Positions 1 to 12,500 of a DNA stretch of 64,000 nt are shown piece by piece. Each line of letters opens with the position of its first letter. Within the stretch, counting starts at the first letter, position 1. The position numbers and the translations under genes were made by a program. Origin of the DNA: Antedon mediterranea (Eukaryota > Echinodermata > Crinoidea > Comatulida > Antedonidae). The notes beneath the pieces were generated by a model that was not told the DNA's origin, searched no databases, and saw nothing but the letters and a program-made list of their open reading frames with translations. The stretch covers positions 2,328,312 through 2,392,311 of the forward strand of contig NC_092675.1 in assembly GCF_964355755.1 (NCBI RefSeq), in the 5' to 3' direction.

Positions 1-1930
1 ATATTCTTACCAAATAGTTACAAAATAGTCATCTAATAAATAACATACTGTAGCTTACTATAAGCACTGTGTGAAATACAATGTATAGTAAGACAATCTG
101 GATAAGAAATGTAAGACTGACGTTAGTATATTTAGTTAATTACACTTTTAATAACAACAACCAAAATCAAGGACTTATACACATTAGAGAAAATTAGAAA
201 CATTGCTGTCTAGCATTTATCAAAAGTATAGCTGTACTCAACGCAAACACGCATGTTTTCTCTAATGTGCACAAACTCTGAATAATTGATTTACTTGCAT
301 TATGTTATTCTAATACTTGTTGCGTGTTGAAAAATATATACACATACTATATATTTCTTAATGTTCAACAACATCTTTAAAGTAGCAACAATTTAATTAT
401 GTTACAAATCATAGAGTAGAAACACACTTTTCACTGATAACATAGCCCACTACTTTAATAAAAAGATTATATAAAGATCCACAGGGTAGGCTGGAGTAAA
501 AACTTGATTTGCATTCTTGTCATATATATATATGTAGCTATTATATCAATAATAGTAAAGCAGGAGTGTGTATGTTATTATTTACAGCACGCTTTAAATC
601 TTGCAAGGAACATCGACAGTCAATTAGTATATTGTATGGACCTAGCACACAAACCACCAATAAAGGAGGTCATCTCATTATTATGCAAGTATATTCACAA
701 TCATATCTGTGAATCTTTTAATTTATTTAGGACTTATTGATGTACAACACAAGAAAAAAATGTACAGAAAATTTATACAACTTGGAACGAAAATCACATC
801 TAATACATAGCACAAATACCACCATCAATAACAAAATAAATATATTCAACTGGAAAAAAATAAAACAATAAAAAATAACAATTCTCTATTTTATAGCTTT
901 CATAACAACCGCTATAATAATCATTAATCAAAAATGTACAATATTTAATTTAATGCAATTACAAAACAAATAAAAATATCTGGTTGCTGTAACTGGAGAA
1001 GTGATCACATGTTTTTTTAAATATATTGTACAGTAATAATTTAAACATCTCGCCACTTTCACAGAGAAATTAATACATTATTATAGGGAGAGGTTTATAG
1101 AGTTACGCTTTATATGTGAGGAAAAGATTTGAGAACAGGAAGTGTTTGCTCACACAGCACTTGGACAAAAGCAATAGAGGCTAGTTAACAGCACAGATAA
1201 ATATCTTTTCCAAAATATTTGGTAGACTTGATGTCGCTATGCTATCCCACTCTACCAAAATTGAAGTCTAAAGATAGTTATGGAAGCTATCAGATTTATG
1301 AGCCTTCTGTCTGCCACCCTCTACTGGTTGGCCAATGAACATAGTGAGATCAAACATTTTTAATTAACCCAATTCAAGGAATGAATTTTCATCGCTGTAT
1401 ATGGAGTGGATGGGAGAACATACATATTAGTAAAATCAATACTGAATTATTTCATAAAGGTCTTAATGACACATTGATTTTAATTTATCAAAATCAGAGA
1501 ATTTATTTAAATTAAACACAAGAAGGTAGTTATTAAGAACATTTCTTTCTTACATAAGCTTAACATTACTTGATAGTATAGTCAAGTTTAATGTTAATTA
1601 AATGTACAAAATATACTGGTACCTCACAATGCAAATTGCTGATGTTATTTTTGCTTTCAAATGAAACTTTAATTTAAACCTTAGTTTAAATAGTTTCCAA
1701 TGAGTACAGTAATTTTTACCAAGCCAAAATTATTTATTTTGTGTATAACATTAGCTACTACTGTATATTTAATTTGTATTCCAAATTGGTGTGATGATTT
1801 TCATTGCATACCAATGTTTAAAATGGAATTGTAATACTGTCCCTAAGTTATTCTTAGTTTTAGTTATTGTCTACAATGAAATGTTTTATAATTTAACTTA
1901 GGAATTACATTTTAGCAGTTTAATTACATA

Positions 1931-1974
1931 CTGGACTTAGTATTTTCATCCTGGACTTAGTATTTTCATCCTGG
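1931..1974. repeat. 20-bp tandem duplication
   Basis: The unit ctggacttagtattttcatc occurs twice in direct succession, followed by the first four bases of a third copy. It is non-coding. Confidence 0.9.
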
Positions 1975-2868
1975 TTTATCAGTATCAGGAAACGAGGTCA
2001 GGCTTACAGTTTAAGGACACAACTTAAGAATATTGTACAATTTCCACTGGTAATCTTACTCTGTAATTAACATCACTACAGTTACTTATTATCACTATAT
2101 CTAAATTGCAAATGAATAATTTTCAAATTGAGAGGTTAGCTAAATACAAACTAGTTACGAAAAGGAAGATTCTTTTTTCATTTTGGTCAAAAGATGATAC
2201 TAAGTAAAGCTGTATTGTATCATTAAAAATGCAAAAAAGATTTCATACTCTTAAATAATTATGCGAAACATTTTCACAAACATCTAAAGTATACTTTAAT
2301 AAAGAAGATGTAGAAAATATAAAGAGAATATATGGAATTAAAAACATTGATATTATTGAGAATGCACCAAAAAACGTTAATGAAACACTGTGGAAAAATC
2401 TTATTGGTACACAGTTTGTCTTCACATATTATTAACTACTTATTTTTACATGGTCTTAATGTATAGAAGACCTTAATACCACACTTATGTAGTATAACGA
2501 TGACACATTGTTAGGTTTAATTATTCGCATGTATACACAGACAGCATTCTTGCTAACACCATATTATTTTGTCTCTTGTATAATACACTATCCAATGTAT
2601 TTTCACATATTTTTGCAATGTATAGAGCTTTGAGCAATTATGTCTTAATTAACTATATCTCTATCATTAAAAATCAAAATTGACAAAAAGAAATGATGAC
2701 TATATTGTGTAAACTCTTACCGTCTATTATCTAGATAATTAAGAGATTCTGGGTATATTATATAGGAAATGGTGATCTTTAGCTCTGGCGCAACAAGTAC
2801 TTTTTAAATCTTAGTAGATTTAGTATAATCATCAATAAATACTCTGTCAACATATATATGCTTAACAA

Positions 2869-2888
2869 ATATATATATATATATATAT
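2869..2888. repeat. (AT)n microsatellite
   Basis: An uninterrupted run of about ten AT dinucleotides. Confidence 0.9.
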
Positions 2889-3483
2889 TGCTGGCTTTAA
2901 TCAATCATAGACCGCGATTTCAAAACATATCGAGAAGGACAATGCATACAGGGTATGTTACTTTAATACCGGTATTGAAAACAAAAAACACAAAACTAAA
3001 ATATATCATTTTGACCATAGCATAACAAAAAAATAATTATTTTGTTGGTTTACTTGGTTGTGGGAAATAGGAAAATATGTATATCATACATACAAAGGAA
3101 CTTTACACTGTATCATTAAGTACACATGACGCTATCAATACTTCTCAATAATGTTTCAACCGAACGTGTCATTTGCTATTATAGAAGTACTTCACATCCC
3201 TCTACCTCTCAACTCCAGCACCTTAGCTCAAGCTTTACAGTATTTGGAACAGTTCACAGTGTCTATATTATCCTTTTGTAACACAGCTTTAGCATATAAA
3301 AATCGTTTATTGAAATTGCAGAGATAAAAAAACCAATAAGATAATACACGCTGACATGTATTTCTCATCAGTTCGCTTCACTGTTCGATCATAGAATCAA
3401 ATGTTGAAAAATTGATCCGAATATTAATGTTAAATAAACTTTAGATACTATACTTATAACAGCTGATTGATTTAACAGTCAAT

Positions 3484-3538
3484 TCACTTGCGCCGATTTG
3501 AACTCTTTTTCTTCCTCCTCTTGAAAAAGCAACAACAT
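3484..3538 (-). CDS. CSNK1G: CK1 gamma last exon: lipidated basic tail
   Basis: The exon completes a split Lys codon and encodes [17 protein letters not shown], then TGA. The three consecutive cysteines followed by a polybasic stretch match the C-terminal palmitoylation and membrane-anchoring signal that distinguishes gamma isoforms from other CK1s. The acceptor on the minus strand is TTTCAG before position 3538. The exon is only 55 bp and lies about 815 bp from the previous one. The tRNA-like insertion sits in the intervening intron. Confidence 0.93.
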
Positions 3539-6500
3539 CTGAAAGAGAAAAGAAGTAATTCATTTCATAAATTTATTTCAACTAATTTATACATTATGAT
3601 AATGCAACGCGTAACAATATTAGGAGTTAACAGAACAGAAAAGAATAATACATTTTGGCATTTAATATCGAGAATATTCAATATTGTGTTGTATAAAAAA
3701 TAATACATATATATATATAATGTTCATTGCCTAATGTGTTTATATATATAAAAGTATCTCTTCGGAGATCCCGCCTCGTGAATAAAAATACTGAAAGATG
3801 AGGGCGTATCAATTTGATCTCTGGTGCGCGTGCGTACAACTGAGGACTAGTGGTGTTCCGCCTTCCGCCGTACCACGCCGAGAATGTTAAAGAGTCGCTA
3901 TCCAATCGAGTTTGAACAATACCATGAAAGCCCCAGTGGTCTAATGGTTAGGACATCTGCATATCAAGCAGGCGGTCCGAGTTTGAGTCTCGGTTGGGGC
4001 GACTTTTTCTCATTCCTCATCTTTATCGTTTCAAATTAATTAATTAAATTTCAGTATATCACCGGGCGGTTTCGAATTAATGTTCATTGCCTAATGTGTT
4101 TATATATATACATCAGGATATACATGAAAAGAAGATTTAGTTATATATTTAATAGTGTATATAACCACAAATGTACGACAATGTGAAAATTGTTTACATA
4201 GGTAATGTAATAGTCTATCAATCAAATATCCATAGATCTAATAATCGACCGATCAAATTGCAAGGATGTGTGTTATATATTCATCCATCAGTCTTAATAA
4301 GAATACTCATATACACATAAAAAAAAAACGAATATTATATAAAATGGCTTACTTGGTGTCTTCGACCACCTCAACCTCAGCCTGTGCTGTGATTGGTGCG
4401 TTAGATTGACCGGCAGTAGGATCGTCTGTCACTAATTCACCGTTAGTTGAACTTACTACTTGCACTGATCCGTGTCCACCAACCACTGGTGGATTTAAGT
4501 GCGTTGGCTCAGTCCAGGCTTTGTTCTGGTGATATAGAATTAAGGTATCAACATTAATAATAAATGATAGATCATTAGTTAAGCATGTTAAAACTCGCAA
4601 CAAACTAAGATAAAAATAAAGATTGATAAAAAAAGTATCTAAACGTTTTCTGTGGCCTAAGATAGTAAAGTTGAGCATGTTGAAATTCACTACAAAATAA
4701 ATTAAAAAATAAAGACTGATAAAAAATGTATCTAAACTTCAAGCTCAGGTACAGGCATGCATTTTAAATATATTAGGGAGTTTTCGCAATCTTACGAATA
4801 CGATAACGAAAACGGATACGTCACGCACACATATTCGTTTTTCTTAAGCCAGTAAAAATCTGTTTCGCATGGCAACGAAATATTAAGGGCACCGCCCAAA
4901 ATATGACTGCGGTAAATTTGAGCGAAGCATAAGTACGTGTTGCTTGGTGATTGGCTGCCTAGGCCTAGCGTAACATCAAAGCGAGTGAGGACTTTAAAAA
5001 CTGCTATTTATCAAATTGACCTGGCATTTTAGTAAATTACTTTAGTAAATTACTTTCAATAAAAGTATAATTATAATCATGAATCATTCCCGATTGAAAT
5101 GCAAAATGTGCAAAATAGATCAAAAACTATACTCGTTTTGTAGTCACGAATATGACTGGTGATATTCGTCAACACGAATACGCTTTACGAATATGAAATG
5201 GGGATCAGCTCAAAAGTTTCACAAATGTGTGACGTATCCGTTTTCGTTGTCATATTCGTAAGGTTGCGAAACCTCCCTAATATCTCGTTAATTGTACATA
5301 AATCAAGACAAAAATACAAAATTTGGCAAAATTCTGCCATAAAAACCAGGAAGACTTTTTTTCAGTAGTTAGTAGTTTAACCTAATGTAATAACATGTCT
5401 GATGACTCCCTAGAAGGTGAAAAAAGATGGTGGATATAAGGTGGATAATTTTTGCTATTTTGAAGTGCCTCTTTATTTACAAATTTGTGTACAAAAGAAT
5501 AGAGATTTTACTGTGCAATTTGAACTATCTTATCACTGATAAGAAAGTGCTTATTTTAAACAAGCAACAAGTAACACAAATAAAATCAAAACAATTGTGA
5601 AACATAGGGAAAACTATAGATCGATAATTATTGGAATGTTTGATCAATAGAAATTTTTTGCCCACACCTGGCCTTTAAGACAAGTTTTTTTGTGGCATAA
5701 GATTGTGAAGTAGAGCATGTTGAAATTTACAATAAAATAAATTAATAATAAAGATTGATAAAAAATGTATCTAAACTTAAAACCAGTTTTTATGGCATAA
5801 GATAGTAGGAGATTTGCATTAAACTATGGTATATGATTATATATTTCATATTAAAGTTCTTCTCTACTATTCAACTTTATATAATGATAAAGGCAAGTTG
5901 TGTATTTTTAGATTTAGACCCATTTCACATCCCCACATCCACAAAGGTTTATACAAAATCACATGAAATTTAATATTCACCTTGTTGGTGGAAGGTCTGT
6001 CTCTAGATTGTTGGTTATCTGCCGGACTTGGTGAGACAGGGGTTGACTGAAAACAAGAACAAAAGTTTAAATTAAACATAACAGTAATGCCAAAAGAGAT
6101 AAATTGCAGAATTTTAAATTAATCTTAAAAAATAGGCTACCACATATAAAGCCTCTGTAGATAGGGTTGAGATGCTTGCCTTGTCAGGGAGAAGTTGCAG
6201 GTTCGAGTCCTGATCACAGCATCAATTTATGGAACTATCTATTGAGTTATCTATTGAGAGCTATACCAAGCTTACCAAAAAAAAAATGTTTTCCTCCATG
6301 GCTGAACCATTGTAACAACATTACAGGGTTCCATTGTAGTGTTAACCTTTGTTTAAATCTACCTTATAACTACAACACTATCACATGGTAGGTACAGTAT
6401 ATTGCAAAAACTTACTAAATGTTTGCCTGTCCAATCAAACTCATTGTCAGCAGCATAGCCTTTTCTGTTGTACAGATCTTGGAATATTTTACGTAAGTAG

Positions 6501-9500
6501 CCATAATCAGGTGTTTCAAAGAAATCTAGCCTTCGTACATATCTTAAGTATGTTGACATTTCCTCTGCAATTAAAAGTAAATGCATTTACAAAAATAGTA
6601 CTTATTTACTTATGTCACAAATTGCTGGATTCTTAGTATATTAGATTGTATTATAATGCTTATGAATCTTGGTATATCTGACCTGGCAAGGCATGACCTG
6701 GCAAGGCATGACCTGGCAAGGCCTGACCTGGCAAAGCCTGACCTGGCAAGGCCTGACCTGGCAAGGCCTGACCTGGCAAAGCCTGACCTGGCAAGGGGTA
6801 TACTGGGATTAAGTGCAGGTAAAGAGACAAAATGTGCGGAAACAACACCAATTATAACATCGGATTGCAATATCTTACCAGGGTATTTGTCACACAGAAC
6901 TTCAATGGGTGTGGCCCTCTTTGTGTCGCCAATCTTTTGGTACCTTTCTTTCAATGTGTCAGCCTAGATATACAATTAAAACATGTGTTAAAAACTACAT
7001 ATACAGGCATGCCATTTTGTTATGTAGATGCTGCCTAAAGTTTTTGTAGTTCATTATAAGGTCCCAGTGTTATCTTTCCACCCTGAATATAACCTACCAT
7101 GCACCAACTCCTAAGTACTTTCCACCAACTTTTATCTCTGGATTGGATTTTTATAGCTACATCCCTATACAATATATATGTTATTATTTTCATAACAGTG
7201 TTACAGTGCATCCAGTAAAAATCAAATTGTCTTGACAGAGATGAGTAAACGTTTTTTGCTATATTAAACTAAACAAACATGAGCCATGACTGACCTTTAA
7301 CCCTTGCCAAGGTAAGCTACCTCTCAGGAAGTACATGAACATGTGACCAAGTGCCTCTAAATCATCTCGTCGACTTTGCTCTGTGAACAATAGAAAAAAT
7401 GTCATTTATAATTTAATTTTTACAGCGTTTTGTAAAGTAATTGGAAACATTACAAAGTTGTTGTAAGTAATGTGTAGCACCTTTGGCTTCCTGTGGAGCA
7501 TTCCATGTCATGAATGGATGTCAAACAGAGATGAAAGGATATACATTAAAAAAGTACATATTTTGCATTAATGTAATATGTATTAATAATAGCTAGAGTT
7601 ACAAATTAATATGAGTAACAATAACTTTACCTACTTTTTTACTGATTTTTTTAAAGCACGAGGTATTATCAATGTCTACAGTGATTGTGTATATATCACA
7701 GTATAGACTTTAGGCCAAATATAAAGTTAGTTTCAAGACTCCTTTCTGCATCAAATATTGTAACCTTAAGCAAGGCACTCTCATTGCCTTGTCCCTTCAA
7801 TATCGACATAAAGCTGTTGGTGTACATATAGTGCATGTGAGGATGATTATAATTATATTATTAGTATTTGATTGGGAACTTTCGTAGTCAACATTAAGAA
7901 TCGTTGAGTACTTTTTGTATTGGAATGCTAAATTGTAAACAGATTTTGCTCAACAGAAAATCAGTGGAATGTAAAGCAACGCAAGCTTTTTCTTTAAGAA
8001 CGATGTCAACACCCAAAATACTCTGTTAAATAAGTACTCAATGAAAAAACTATACTCAACTGTAAAGTCCCAATTTACATTATCTATTTTCACATAAACA
8101 ATAATTACCTTTTCCGAGATGCGTGTTGATGCTCATATACCTTGCTGTACCTGTCAGACTTTTATGCTCTCTGTACGGTATGTGTTTGTTAGTTTCTGGA
8201 TCGATATATTCCTTCGCTAGGCCAAAGTCGATAATGTGAATAGTACTCTGATGTCTTCCCGATTGCCGGCCTATTAGAAAATTCTCTGGTTTCACGTCAC
8301 GGTATATTAAGTTTTTACTGTGAACGTATTCTATTCTGTGGAGCTGTAATAAAAAAACAAATGTATCAAAAATAATCTGTATTTATAATTGTTGAAGCCT
8401 TTGCACACTGTATCACCACTTCCTACAGTACAGCACTGGACCGAAAATCATGATGCTTACATGCTGGAGCATCTTGTTATTCCAATTACCAATTTTTTGT
8501 TTTAGACTAGCTTCTTGTAAATGGCTGAAGTTGTACAGCCATATTTACATACCACAGAGAGGTCAAAGGTAGGATGGGTATCACCTAGTACTATTTATAT
8601 TATATGTACAATATCTAAAAATATACATTGGGATTGAGATCTTAAGAACTTTCTATAAAGGATTTACTAAACACAGTAGACTAGTATTTAATCAATTGAA
8701 TGTCAAGATACTTACAAGCTGAATAGCTATGAGAAGAACTGTTTTAAGTGCAAATGTTCGGTCACATAGATCAAACAAATCCTCTAAGCTGGGACCAAGA
8801 AGTTCCATAACCATTGCATTATATTTCCCACATGGACCAAAATAGTAAACTTGAGGGACACCCTCTGAAAAATAAAACATATATTACTACACTAGCATCA
8901 TTTTTAGATAAAACACACAAAATAAAATTAACAATATTACCAGGGACACTGGTTCTTGTACATACAATTATTTTTGCCATGATGTTTGCAATAATCATTG
9001 CATACTAAAATTTATAGTACATAGGCATAGTACATGTAGATAATCATATCCTGTACACATAAGGGATCATATGAAAATATTCCACTGCAGGTACTGCAGT
9101 AAAACTAAATTGTATGAACTTGTTTTCGCATAATCAATGTGTATAGCAGTGATTGCCTAATAAACTTTTAAACTGAAAATAAAACCAAAAGTATACGTAA
9201 TTATTGCAGTTTTTAACAAAATGTGGTTACTGTATTAACTGCAGTAGAGTACAGGTACTGTAATTCCCTAATCAAACTGTTCATTTCTTATATAATTAAT
9301 CATTATAATACTAATAGCTAAAATCAACTTTCTGTCTGTCTATTATTGACTAAAATTTCAGATATTCTGGTTGCTAAACAAACTTTGCATGCTAATTATC
9401 CTTTCAATCACAGAGATGCAAGTCTAGAATACAATTGCTCGTTTGTATGACAAAGGTAAATTTGACACTTAAAGTTGTATTAAATGTAATTACAGTTTTA

Positions 9501-12500
9501 AATGTTGGCCTGTAAAATGCAATCAATATTAATATAATAATACATATACTGTACAGAGCAATTTCTGACTGATTAAGGCCAACTCAGACAACGTCGTATG
9601 ACGAGGCCTGATGAAACGTCTTGAATCATTTATTGGTGCTGTCGGAGTTGAATCCTGACGAGGCGAGTCGTCTTGAGATAGCATTGTGCGTAGTTTTAAA
9701 GTCATCGCGAGAACTTTAAACATGTTTAAATTTCTCCCTGCGAGATGACTCATTAGGCTTTGTTGACGCTGTCTAAGTTGGCCTTTACTGATTAACGTTA
9801 AATAATAAGTTTTAACCATACCTGCTTGGCCTAGCATCTTGTAGAATCTGTATTCTAAATGAAGTTGAGGTGCCCTGGACTTCATAGGTTCCTATGGGTT
9901 AAACATTTAATTTTGTTAAGAAAATCACCATAATTTTAAAAATGGGCACAGGAATGAGTCACAGAAATTATTACCATGTTAGCAAACATAATTTCATGCT
10001 AAAGTATCGTACAATAACACCGCCTTATTTAGGCTACATCAGACATAGTACATTGGTAAAACAAATGTTGTACCAAGTACAGTACTGTACATGTTCATTT
10101 ATTGACACACAAAAAAAAACTCCATTTCTATGTTCTTTATAATATTCAGTCGGCTTTCCCAATACTGGACTCTCTGAAAACCAGAAACTCTCCTAACAGT
10201 AACACCAAGGTGTCCTAAATTCATATTGCCATTTATTTATTTACACATTCTGAACACCAGACTTTTAGGAAAACCAGACATATTATAGGCCAGCCCAAAG
10301 ATGTCAGATATTGGGAGAGTTGGCTGTATACGGGATTGCTATCACCAGTTTAAACCAACTACGCACAATGTTTTAAGTCAATTGTACAATTAGGCAATTT
10401 CTCTATTGTTGTCGCTGTGTTTATATTGTCTTCAATGGCATTTACATAATTGATCAAATATTGTGTACTTTAAACTGCCAAGCATAATAATCATAATGAC
10501 AGTGTAATGAGTATAGTCAAATGGAATAAAAGTTTGAGCAAATATAGTGGGTGGGATTATACTGTATGTATTACATTAAATATGGATTTACTATAAATTT
10601 GTGTGTCTTAATTTATCTTAAATTGGGGGAGGGGTGGTTTTTTTTTTAATTGGAGCATGAGATTATACTCAGTCAGATAAGTTTTGTAAACTGTATAGAT
10701 TAGAAACCATATGAAACTCAGATTTTGAACTAATGTATTACTTTTTATTGCCAATGCCCATATCATAAGGCTCCGTCTACACTATCAAACTTTATGTGAC
10801 AACAAAATGTGATGTGCCCATACTGTATGGACATGTCATAGCACTACCATATTTAGGCATATTACTACCATATTTGGCCACATCACACTTTTTTTGCCAA
10901 ACTAGTGTAGACAGAGGTTAATATTGCTTGACTATAATTTATGTTGATATTTAATTTAATTAATGTGTACAAATATAATAAACATTAATATTTTAACACT
11001 TACCAGTTTGATAGCAATGTGCTCATTGTTATAAAGGTTTTTACCTGTAAATAAAAACAAACCGAAAAAAAATTTTTTGAGAAAATATTAATTATAACTA
11101 GACAGAAAATTGATATTTTGAAAACCCAAACAATGAATTTTCTACTTTTCGAGGATATCTCTACATTTACTGTACATTAACTACACGATAATGTTTTTAT
11201 AGTATTTACTAATACTAAAGTACTGTTAAAAGTACTGGTAAAAGTACTTAAAAAAGTAAATTTTAATATTATTTTAAAAATATTTGTTTTAAAATGAATA
11301 TTACATGATCAGTGTTAAAATTAAATCAGAAAAATAATAAAAAATAATGTTGATATTTTGAAAATGAGCAAAACAACAGGATTTTACAATTTGTGTATGA
11401 TAAAAGTATAAAAGGTAAAAATCATTTCAACAATTAAACATAATATGTAAATTAAGATCTTTTGGTGAAATTTTCAAAACGTAATCAAACAAACGTCCTT
11501 GATTATTACATTGTGATGAATACCTGTGAGTGAGTACGTCATTAAAAACAATCAATGACAAGGACTAATTGTAATGAAATGTTTTGTTTAAAGAATACAA
11601 ATTTACAAAACAGGAACATCTATAATTACTGTATATTTTAATTTGAATTATTAGTTTAAAAAAACCACTAAAAAAATAATATGACAGCGTGCAATTGATT
11701 ACAGTATTTATTCATTTTAAGAGTAAATCTTTGAGTATGTTTAAATTGTATACTATACTAAGCAGATTGTGGCTAATTTGAATTACAAAAAAAAAAGAGA
11801 ATTATTATTTTTATTTTAGTAATTTATTTAAATTTTACTTATTGAGTAATTTAAATATTTGATACTGTATATTATTAATATAAGGGATAGCTGGTTCTTT
11901 TCATTCAGATTAAATTTGTCATACTGTATAAATGTAACACACAATGAAATACAATAACCTCAGATAAAATATAAATAATCATGATATAAAACAACATGTT
12001 CTTTGCTCTAGATGCCACAGCACAATATTTTTTTGTTTAAAAAAAATGATACTGCATTTCATATTTCATGGTTATTGCATTGCTATTTATGCTCATGGAA
12101 TAAAAAATGAAAGAGAATTTATCACTAAAATGACTAATAATATAGGATTTTGAAGACAAAACAAGTAGAATTATTTACTGACATTGACAATAAGATCTGA
12201 TCTATGAATGGGTGTGGTGATTGTGTGCAAACGTCTTTGTTAAAATAAATTTGTACTTCACCCTTTAAATGAACTGTATTAAATACTAATTGTTTACATT
12301 GCGTCTCAGTACAAGTATAAAGGTCATCAAGTTTACAGGTAGTTCACACCAACAAAACACATACATTGTTTGATGACCTTTTGTTCAATCATTTAAAATG
12401 ACTATTTCGATATTAAAATGCTAATTGGAAGTTTTAATTAGTATGAATGTGTGTTAACAGATCCTTCTACTACTGTAGTGTACAGTAATAGTATAATTAG

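Larger units (their letters stand above)
1..3483. other. No gene seen; 3' flank of CK1 gamma
   Basis: AT-rich non-coding DNA. The open frames here are short, lack splice-consistent partners and resemble no protein I recognise. The 3' UTR of the minus-strand CK1 gamma gene must lie in the right-hand part. A candidate minus-strand poly(A) signal AATAAA (plus-strand TTTATT) is near 3306-3311, about 175 nt past the stop. Other content: a 20-bp unit repeated 2.2 times at 1931-1974 and an (AT)n run near 2869-2888. Confidence 0.6.

Noticed and set aside
6150-6230. Functional tRNA gene
   Set aside because: It has a good B box but no acceptor stem pairing and no Pol III terminator right after, so it was kept as a SINE fragment.
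6610-6967. Open frames on both strands with DLARP/LARSG repeats
   Set aside because: Product of the 15-bp VNTR. Only 6963-6879 on the minus strand (CK1 gamma exon 7) is coding.
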